The notes under the pieces are model-generated. The model made no database searches and had not been told where the DNA came from. It saw only the letters and a list, made by a program, of their open reading frames with translations. From CAZPYT01 sp964590955 (GTDB lineage Bacteria; Patescibacteriota; WWE3; UBA101185; UBA10185), in assembly GCA_964590955.1 (NCBI GenBank), contig CAZPYT010000029.1:1-11953 (forward strand): 11,953 nucleotides of DNA, read 5' to 3'. Shown one piece after another: positions 7,556 through 11,953 of this stretch. The position numbers were made by a program, and so were the translations under genes. Position 1 is the first letter of the stretch. Every line of letters begins with the position of its first letter.

Positions 7556-8402
7556 TGCGCGACCTTGGATTTAGATTAATTTCCTCATCCCCGGGCACCA
7601 GTGGCTTTTTTTCCACAGCCTTTATGGTAGGCTGCACGCTTTTGCCAAACTCTTTGGCTATTTTATCTTCTAGCGAATGGAATGTTATTATTACCATTCG
7701 ACCACCAGGCAGTAAGACGCGTGCAGCCTGAGGCAGTGCTAATCTAAAATTTTCAAGTTCATCATTCACAGCTATCCTTATAGCCTGAAATGTTCTAGTT
7801 GCAGGATTTATCCTGCAATGCTCATAATTTGAAGGAGTTGCAGTAACAATAAGATCAGCAAGATCTTTTGTTGTCTGAAATTTCTTCACTTCACGAGCGT
7901 CAACTATTGCCTTTGTAATCCTTTTGGCGTAGCGTTCTCCGCCATATTCAAATATAATTTTTTCAAGCTGCTGCTGCGGCAAACTATTAATCAAATCTGC
8001 TGCAGTAACTGATAACTCCTTATCAAGACGCATATCCAAAGGCTCGTCCTTTACAAACGTAATTCCGGTAGACCCCTCATCTAATTGAAATGAGCTGTAG
8101 CCAAGATCAAACAATATGCCATAAACCTGATTAAAATCAGTTTTTTCAGCAATGTTTTCTAAGTTTTTAAAGTTCGAGATTACCCCAGTAAAATTTGCAG
8201 ACAAGCCTAATGCGTCAATTCGCTGTTGAGCCCTAGACAAACTTTCCGGGAAGATATCAACCCCTAATACACGTGCTCCTCTTTTTAACAATTCGACCGT
8301 ATGACCTCCGTCTCCCAGGGTACAGTCAATATATTTTTTGCCTATACCTGGCTGTAGATACTTTACAGATTCCATCAACATAACAGGAGTGTGGTATTTC
8401 AT
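7524..8402 (-). CDS. rsmH: 16S rRNA (cytosine(1402)-N4)-methyltransferase RsmH
   Basis: An S-adenosylmethionine-dependent enzyme (formerly MraW) that methylates C1402 in the ribosomal P site. Its 292 residues are slightly shorter than the usual 300-315. Signatures are YHTPVMLMES (3-12), the SAM loop DCTLGDGGHT (26-35), acidic GVDIFPES (47-54), FDLGYSSFQLD (98-108, where FDLGVSSPQLD is commoner), NPATRTFQAIRIAVNDEL (199-216), ITFHSLED (239-246) and the C-terminal NPRSRSAKMR (278-287). The start overlaps the mraZ stop as ATGA, and the 3' end overlaps the ftsL-like gene, so these are tightly coupled. Everything needed for activity appears intact. Confidence 0.96.
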   Translation of the reverse strand: MKYHTPVMLMESVKYLQPGIGKKYIDCTLGDGGHTVELLKRGARVLGVDIFPESLSRAQQRIDALGLSANFTGVISNFKNLENIAEKTDFNQVYGILFDLGYSSFQLDEGSTGITFVKDEPLDMRLDKELSVTAADLINSLPQQQLEKIIFEYGGERYAKRITKAIVDAREVKKFQTTKDLADLIVTATPSNYEHCRINPATRTFQAIRIAVNDELENFRLALPQAARVLLPGGRMVIITFHSLEDKIAKEFGKSVQPTIKAVEKKPLVPGDEEINLNPRSRSAKMRIYERI

Positions 8403-8818
8403 TGTGAAAGTTCAGCGCTTATTTTTTCCATATGCACCTGCCAGACAGAACTATCCCAAACTTCTATTCTGTTACCGACACCTATTACCGAAGTTTTAGC
8501 ATCTATACCCGCATAAGAAACTAAATTTGCCGGTAAAACAAAACGGCCCTGTGAGTCAATAGCTACTTCAGTTGCAGAGGCGTAAACATACCTTTCGAGA
8601 TCTCGAATTTTGGATTGCTGCGAATCAATTTTTGAACTATCAATGTACTTTTGAGCTTGTTCTCCCCAGTCGTTCTTGTCGTAAATATAGACGCATTTTT
8701 CAAAACCTCTGGTCAATACGACAGTATCGCCGCTAATCTGCTCTCTCATTTTTTTCGGCAACGACAGTCTGCTGCCCTCGGTAATATTAGGATTGTATTC
8801 ACCCAAAAACATTTTCAT
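8399..8818 (-). CDS. mraZ: MraZ transcriptional regulator of the division and cell wall cluster
   Basis: MraZ is a ring-forming DNA-binding protein with two AbrB-like half-domains that represses its own dcw operon in the bacteria where it has been studied. The 139 residues hold both halves (about 3-50 and 83-128). The second carries an intact DxxxR motif, DSQGR (88-92), followed by FVLP. The first reads TEGSR (13-17), with Thr in place of the usual Asp, followed by LSLP. The start could be 8818 or the ATG two codons later at 8812. The family usually begins MFLGEY, which favours 8812, while a weak GAAG fits 8818 better. It is first in its operon, overlaps rsmH by four bases (ATGA), and lies next to phased TGGTG boxes that are its likely target. 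Confidence 0.94.
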   Translation of the reverse strand: MKMFLGEYNPNITEGSRLSLPKKMREQISGDTVVLTRGFEKCVYIYDKNDWGEQAQKYIDSSKIDSQQSKIRDLERYVYASATEVAIDSQGRFVLPANLVSYAGIDAKTSVIGVGNRIEVWDSSVWQVHMEKISAELSQ

Positions 8819-8834
8819 ATCAATATATTCTTCA

Positions 8835-8869
8835 GAGAAATGGTGAAGGGGCAGTTTTCACCATTTCTC
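8835..8869. repeat. Perfect 13-bp inverted repeat in the mraZ leader
   Basis: Arms at 8835-8847 (GAGAAATGGTGAA) and 8857-8869 (TTCACCATTTCTC) are exact reverse complements, separated by nine bases. Each arm contains one TGGTG box, so two boxes face each other. The outer arm ends 17 bases before the first mraZ start codon. In the minus-strand transcript it could form a strong hairpin, and in DNA it could be a dyad operator. No T-run follows it, so it does not look like a terminator. Confidence 0.85.
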
Positions 8870-8893
8870 ACCATACATATACATATTCCACCA
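8859..8893 (-). promoter_or_regulatory. Phased MraZ-type operator boxes (TGGTG)
   Basis: On the minus strand, TGGTG occurs at 8893-8889, 8873-8869 and 8863-8859. These are steps of 20 and 10 bases, with the intermediate place (8883-8879) reading TGTAT, as if one box has decayed. MraZ operators known from other bacteria are short G-rich boxes repeated about every ten bases upstream of mraZ. The position, period and neighbour gene all fit. Binding itself is inferred. Confidence 0.7.
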
Positions 8894-8911
8894 TTGGATA
8901 TCCAGCGTCAA
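8883..8911 (-). promoter_or_regulatory. Probable dcw (mraZ) promoter
   Basis: A minus-strand TTGACG (complement of 8906-8911) matches five of six -35 bases. The -10 is less clear: GAATAT at spacing 17 (complement of 8883-8888) or another hexamer within the AT-rich run to about 8878. The distal TGGTG box lies in the spacer, so an MraZ ring bound there would block polymerase. Confidence 0.5.
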
Positions 8912-8938
8912 GACAAATAAAACCCGAAATACATAAAG

Positions 8939-8967
8939 TTGCCGTTTTAGGAGCTATGGGATATAAT
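8939..8967 (+). promoter_or_regulatory. Sigma-70-type promoter of the membrane protein gene
   Basis: TTGCCG at 8939-8944 (four of six), a 17-base spacer, and a perfect TATAAT at 8962-8967. Transcription would start near 8974, leaving a leader of about 37 bases. This is the best promoter in the window. Confidence 0.75.
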
Positions 8968-8998
8968 TGCCGTAATAAACCCTCAAACTACATAGCGT

Positions 8999-9005
8999 AA
9001 AGGAG
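8999..9005 (+). promoter_or_regulatory. Strong Shine-Dalgarno site (AAAGGAG)
   Basis: AAAGGAG lies five bases before the ATG at 9011 and fixes that start. It is the only strong ribosome-binding site among the genes here, since most others have none or a weak one. Confidence 0.85.
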
Positions 9006-9010
9006 AATCC

Positions 9011-9610
9011 ATGAACGAATTTAAAAGCTTCGCAGGCACTCGTGTCGAAAAAATAGCCAAGATCTATCTGGCTTTTGTTGTGTTCGTTGTTATTTATGGG
9101 ATTGTGCTGTTGCTCTACTTCAGATCGTGGACAGAACCACAGCGCAACGCGTATCTTATTGCGTACTATATTGCGGTGTATTTGACTGCAGGTATATCTC
9201 TTTGGCATTGGGTTCATTTGGGAAAAGAACTCTTCGAAGCCGAAGCCGGTCATCGGATGACCTGGCCTACGTTTAACTTATACATGAGCAATGTAAAGCG
9301 CAACACTCTCGTAGTTTTTGAAATTGTTACATGTGCCTTTGGCATACTGGTGGCATTATTCGGAACTATGACTGTCGCAGCACAACAATATGTACACTCT
9401 TTGGGTATTACCAGCATTATTGGGTTCACTAAAGCAGTGTTCGCATGCAGCCTAATGAATCTACGTGCAAGCATTCGTGGAGAATTCGGATGGTTTGATA
9501 TTCTTGAGCCTAAGTTTTTTGCCCACCTTGCTATCGCGATGATCTTTCCTTTAATGGGCTTTATGCTGACAAGAATCATCGTCAACTGGAAAGACCTAGA
9601 AGAGAAATAA
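9011..9610 (+). CDS. Unrecognised multi-pass membrane protein
   Basis: A 199-residue protein I cannot place in a family. Hydrophobic segments at about 17-37, 46-69, 98-123 and 168-191 are convincing membrane helices, and 131-150 is a possible fifth. Between the second and third lies a polar stretch with His and acidic residues (HLGKELFEAEAGHR, 69-82). A second polar loop at 151-167 includes GEFGWFDILEPKF. No catalytic motif or transporter signature is evident. The gene has its own promoter, a strong Shine-Dalgarno site and an intrinsic terminator, so it is a single-gene unit. Hand counting gives about 43% GC for 9061-9600, against roughly 20-33% in sampled rows of the convergent ATP-grasp gene. 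That contrast, with the different translation signal, is compatible with later acquisition, though membrane proteins differ in composition anyway. Confidence 0.85.
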   Translation: MNEFKSFAGTRVEKIAKIYLAFVVFVVIYGIVLLLYFRSWTEPQRNAYLIAYYIAVYLTAGISLWHWVHLGKELFEAEAGHRMTWPTFNLYMSNVKRNTLVVFEIVTCAFGILVALFGTMTVAAQQYVHSLGITSIIGFTKAVFACSLMNLRASIRGEFGWFDILEPKFFAHLAIAMIFPLMGFMLTRIIVNWKDLEEK

Positions 9611-9619
9611 CTTATACAT

Positions 9620-9655
9620 AAGAGATTGGTATTCCCAAGCCAGTCTCTTTTTTTT
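9620..9655 (+). terminator. Intrinsic terminator after the membrane protein gene
   Basis: Stem AGAGATTGG (9621-9629) pairs with CCAGTCTCT (9640-9648) over nine positions with one G-U, around a ten-base loop, followed by an eight-T run (9648-9655). It begins ten bases after the stop codon. Read from the other strand the stem is not followed by a T-run, so it mainly ends plus-strand transcription and only weakly, if at all, that of the convergent gene. Confidence 0.88.
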
Positions 9656-9660
9656 GTTCA

Positions 9661-11004
9661 CTAAATTAGCTTTTTTAATTTATTTATCACTTCCGTAATC
9701 TCACCAAAACTTCTACCAACAACCAAAACAAACAAATTATCAACTTCAAGCATATCCGCATTCACAAAGATAACACCTTTTTTATTAACAGGGTCAAATA
9801 AAACATCCGCCATTAATTTATTTATTTTTTCAAAATTAAATTTTTTCCTTTTGTTAAGCTCAAGATCTGTCGCCAACAAATGATATCTTCGAGAATACCT
9901 TGGACCAAGGATAGTTTTAGCAATTTCATTTATATGAGTCCCACCTGTACGTCGTAAATTAGACTCAACCGCATAAACTTTATCATCCTTTGAAATTACC
10001 AAATCCATATCCATATACCCTCGATACCCAAACTTAGCCAAATATTTACCAATTTGTTTTAACGCCTTGAAAGCAACTCTTATATGTTTAGAGTTATGAA
10101 GTGCCGGATTTATACCCACTCCTAAAAAAGTTTTTCCGTCTTCTGCCAGTATTTGTTCACAGGGATATTCTTCTTTTACTTTACCGTCTTTTGTAATTCT
10201 AATTTCAACGCTTGGCGATCCTCCGAATTTATTTTTATCAACTTCAATTTTTTCCTCAACAATAATACTTGAATCATCCCAGTAATCATTTTTAAATATT
10301 TTATTAATATCGTGCTCAAAATCATCGTCTGAATAATTAGAATTCTTATAGTCAATCATATGTACACCGATGCCCTGAACTCCACGATTGCATTTTATAA
10401 CAAAATCTATTTTTCTATTTCTAAACCAATGCGCAGCCATAGCGGCTTCTTCTTTATTTTCACAAATAAATCCCGGCGTTATTTTTATCGGTAATTTTTT
10501 ATCCACTGCCTGTTCCCACAAATGCCTAAAACCGCGTTTTGAATGGTAATATTCTTCGATAAATTTATTTTTTGGATCTGTTGTCTCAGGCGTTGAAAAC
10601 TTCAACTTTTTTTCTTTTAGACATGTAATCAATTTATAAAATTGCGGGGAATTTAAATAAGGAATGATTTCAGTTTTTGGATTTTCTTTTATGGCACTAA
10701 TAATTTTTTTGGATAATACTTTATCGTTTACAATATCTTCGCATATACTCTGACTTGCACTCTCCGGAAAAACATTCATAACATTTTTCCATCCGGCAAG
10801 TTCACACGTCTGTTTGATAAAATCATTATTAATTGCAACGGGTGTCACTAACATTTTATTATCACCACCGTATAACAAAATCCTATTTGTATATAACAGA
10901 TCATACTTTTGCCAGTGAGGTCGCTCGGTGTTAGGAAATGAAGCATAATCCGTTAAAGGACCTTCCAGGACATTACCAATAAATATTTGAGATATTTTTC
11001 TCAT
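9661..11004 (-). CDS. ATP-grasp ligase, PGM1-like peptide/carboxylate-amine ligase
   Basis: A 447-residue cytoplasmic enzyme of the ATP-grasp superfamily, which joins a carboxylate to an amine or other nucleophile through an acyl phosphate. An N-terminal pre-ATP-grasp region (about 1-140) precedes the ATP-binding core. There, FVIKCNRGVQGIGVHMI (201-217) gives Lys204 and the glycine-rich loop, VEEKIEV (249-255) is the hinge, GYRGYMDMDLV (326-336) and AVESNLRRTGGTHI (345-358) supply the metal-binding acid and Asn (Glu347, Asn349). The layout, including the RRTGGTH segment and a C-terminal module (about 390-447), recalls the PGM1-related ligases known from pheganomycin synthesis. That match is from memory of the family, and the substrate is unknown. 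No precursor-peptide gene lies in the flanking gaps. The stop is TAG. No Shine-Dalgarno site is seen. Confidence 0.82.
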   Translation of the reverse strand: MRKISQIFIGNVLEGPLTDYASFPNTERPHWQKYDLLYTNRILLYGGDNKMLVTPVAINNDFIKQTCELAGWKNVMNVFPESASQSICEDIVNDKVLSKKIISAIKENPKTEIIPYLNSPQFYKLITCLKEKKLKFSTPETTDPKNKFIEEYYHSKRGFRHLWEQAVDKKLPIKITPGFICENKEEAAMAAHWFRNRKIDFVIKCNRGVQGIGVHMIDYKNSNYSDDDFEHDINKIFKNDYWDDSSIIVEEKIEVDKNKFGGSPSVEIRITKDGKVKEEYPCEQILAEDGKTFLGVGINPALHNSKHIRVAFKALKQIGKYLAKFGYRGYMDMDLVISKDDKVYAVESNLRRTGGTHINEIAKTILGPRYSRRYHLLATDLELNKRKKFNFEKINKLMADVLFDPVNKKGVIFVNADMLEVDNLFVLVVGRSFGEITEVINKLKKLI

Positions 11005-11013
11005 AGAAATAAA

Positions 11014-11040
11014 GTTATATTATTTTGTAATTTAGTACAA
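11014..11040 (-). promoter_or_regulatory. Possible promoter of the ATP-grasp gene
   Basis: On the minus strand TATAAC (complement of 11014-11019) matches five of six -10 bases, with a poor TTGTAC at a short spacing of 15 (complement of 11035-11040). Transcription would begin within a few bases of the ATG at 11004, giving a nearly leaderless message. The whole 69-base gap is AT-rich, so chance matches are likely. Confidence 0.3.
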
Positions 11041-11073
11041 TATATTTTAGATGGTGCTTTAATATTTTTGAAT

Positions 11074-11475
11074 TTAAGATTTTTCTAGAGCGTCTTTCAC
11101 AGCTTTTTTCTTCTTCTCACGAATCTCTTCTTTTGTAGGCGGTGCGGGGGTTAGCAACTCAATTATTTTATCCAGTTTTGAAATTATCTCATTCATTTGT
11201 TTATTATCCTGAGGTTTTCTGTCAAAACCACGATCTTCTCTTCTGCGGGGTCCGCGGTCTCTATCAAATCTTGAAAATCCACGGCCATCTTGAGCCGGCG
11301 CCTGCTCTCTAAAACAAGTACTACATAAAACGGGTTTTTCTCCTGTGGGTCTAAACGGAACTTCACAGTCTCTGCCACAATTGGAGCAAATAGCCTTATA
11401 CATTTCTCTGGGGCCATTTCCCCCTCTATCTGATCTAAAATTACTTTTTGAAGAATGCGTATCATATTTTCTCAT
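11074..11475 (-). CDS. CxxC-x17-CxxC zinc-ribbon protein with RG-rich flanks
   Basis: A 133-residue protein with a small zinc-binding ribbon: Cys30 and Cys33, then exactly 17 residues, then Cys51 and Cys54, within CSNCGRDCEVPFRPTG and KPVLCSTCF. An extra Cys37 lies between. This agrees with the CxxC-x17-CxxC domain family, which is frequent in candidate-phylum bacteria and has no settled function. On both sides of the ribbon are Arg/Gly/Asp-rich stretches (14-22 and 64-86) like RGG-type nucleic-acid-binding tails. A short helix of coiled-coil type (92-109, MNEIISKLDKIIELL) and a Lys/Glu-rich tail (114-133) follow. RNA or DNA binding is inferred from this composition. It lies between glyS and the ATP-grasp gene and has a probable promoter of its own. 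A shifted frame over the same DNA (11193-11465) lacks these features and is a shadow. Confidence 0.85.
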   Translation of the reverse strand: MRKYDTHSSKSNFRSDRGGNGPREMYKAICSNCGRDCEVPFRPTGEKPVLCSTCFREQAPAQDGRGFSRFDRDRGPRRREDRGFDRKPQDNKQMNEIISKLDKIIELLTPAPPTKEEIREKKKKAVKDALEKS

Positions 11476-11486
11476 TGGTTGATGCT

Positions 11487-11515
11487 ATCACACTTTTAAA
11501 ATTTTACTATGACAA
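11487..11515 (-). promoter_or_regulatory. Probable promoter of the zinc-ribbon gene
   Basis: On the minus strand TTGTCA (five of six; complement of 11510-11515), a 17-base spacer and TGTGAT (four of six; complement of 11487-11492). The expected start of transcription is about 11480, only some five bases before the ATG at 11475, where no Shine-Dalgarno site exists. The message may thus be leaderless or nearly so. Confidence 0.45.
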
Positions 11516-11525
11516 GATTTTTATA

Positions 11526-11953
11526 TTATCTAAGATTGGATATGATGTCGGATATCGAAACTCTAATCTGTTCAGTAGTATCTCTATCTCTTAGAGTAAC
11601 AGTTCCATCATCAAGTGTGTCAAAATCTATCGTGATACAAACAGGTGTACCGATTTCATCTTGTGATAAATAACGCTTACCAATATTTCCCCGATCATCC
11701 CAAGTAACACTGATACCGGCATTGACTAAAATATCAAAAACCTCTTTTGCTTTATTAACTAATTCAGGCTTATTCTTTAAAAGTGGAAATACTGCCGCAC
11801 GATAAGGTGCTATCTTTTTATCAAATTTTAAAACAACTCGCTCACCGTCTTCCGAATAAGCATTATCCAAGAGCGAATAAATAATACGATCAAGACCAAG
11901 AGAAATTTCAATAACATTTGGTAAAAATTCCTCACCTGTAAAAGGATCTTTAT
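11526..11953 (-). CDS. glyS: Glycyl-tRNA synthetase (dimeric, class II), C-terminal part, cut by window edge
   Basis: Open from the right edge to TAA at 11526-11528, giving about 141 C-terminal residues. The enzyme charges tRNA-Gly with glycine. The beginning of the fragment, PNVIEISLGLDRIIYSLL, is class II motif 3 with its conserved Arg in GLDR. The rest is the anticodon-binding domain, with KIAPYRAAVFPLL, then IGKRYLSQDEIGTP, and VCITIDFDTLDDGTVTLRDRDT near the end, a stretch strongly typical of the alpha-2 glycyl enzyme. This separates it from the alpha2-beta2 bacterial type and from prolyl- and threonyl-tRNA synthetases. Frame continuity shows that the gene extends upstream of any internal TTG or ATG near 11870, so no start lies in the window. 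The zinc-ribbon gene begins 50 bases after its stop. Confidence 0.93.
   Translation of the reverse strand, partial: KDPFTGEEFLPNVIEISLGLDRIIYSLLDNAYSEDGERVVLKFDKKIAPYRAAVFPLLKNKPELVNKAKEVFDILVNAGISVTWDDRGNIGKRYLSQDEIGTPVCITIDFDTLDDGTVTLRDRDTTEQIRVSISDIISNLR

Noticed and set aside
8399..8402. UGA recoded as glycine, as in some candidate-phylum bacteria
   Set aside because: mraZ ends at TGA within the ATGA overlap exactly at the family's normal length, and no gene needs an in-frame TGA.
8835..8869. Perfect inverted repeat as an intrinsic terminator or attenuator
   Set aside because: No T-run follows on either strand. It overlaps the TGGTG boxes next to mraZ, so an operator or leader hairpin is a better reading.
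8954..9585. Two minus-strand open frames opposite the membrane-protein gene
   Set aside because: The plus frame has promoter, Shine-Dalgarno site, membrane helices and terminator. The opposite frames have none of these.
11193..11465. Alternative 90-codon frame inside the zinc-ribbon gene
   Set aside because: It is a shifted reading of the same strand and lacks the CxxC pairs that give the longer frame its clear family match.

Overview
The window looks like a piece of a compact, AT-rich bacterial chromosome. It carries an elongation- and division-type cell-wall locus (mraZ, rsmH, an ftsL-like gene, a class B penicillin-binding protein) and an LCP-family cell-wall ligase. It also has sugar-phosphate and PEP metabolism, a small two-component pair, and two genes more typical of little-studied lineages: a CxxC-x17-CxxC zinc protein and a PGM1-like ATP-grasp ligase. 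Very short or overlapping gene junctions, few clear Shine-Dalgarno sites, and divergent but recognisable housekeeping proteins suggest a Candidate Phyla Radiation (Patescibacteria) bacterium, perhaps Microgenomates. That placement is inference. The standard code applies, since TAA, TAG and TGA all serve as stops.

Layout. Bases 1-3908 (minus strand) hold a probable operon read from right to left: stand-alone response regulator, membrane-anchored histidine kinase, phosphomannomutase/phosphoglucomutase, and phosphoenolpyruvate synthase, which is cut by the left edge just before its catalytic histidine motif. Diverging from it on the plus strand is an LCP protein (3981-4991). It ends tail to tail with a yraN-type nuclease-fold gene (4988-5365), and one TTAA supplies both stop codons. 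Bases 4988-8818 (minus strand) form a shortened dcw cluster, mraZ-rsmH-ftsL-ftsI followed by yraN. Its control region (8819-8911) carries phased MraZ-type TGGTG boxes and a perfect 13-bp inverted repeat.

On the other side of that control region, a self-contained plus-strand unit (promoter, strong ribosome site, 199-residue membrane protein, intrinsic terminator; 8939-9655) has clearly higher GC than the ATP-grasp gene beside it. Then, on the minus strand, come the ATP-grasp ligase (9661-11004), the zinc protein (11074-11475) and the 3' end of glycyl-tRNA synthetase (11526 to the right edge).

How they work together. RsmH, the FtsL-like protein, the PBP and MraZ serve ribosome maturation and septal or lateral peptidoglycan synthesis. 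The LCP protein would attach glycopolymers to that wall. The phosphohexomutase and PEP synthase would supply sugar phosphates and PEP for wall and glycan precursors. The two-component pair is probably co-transcribed with these metabolic genes. No mobile element, CRISPR array, tRNA or rRNA was found. The least explained parts are the orphan membrane protein and the ATP-grasp ligase.
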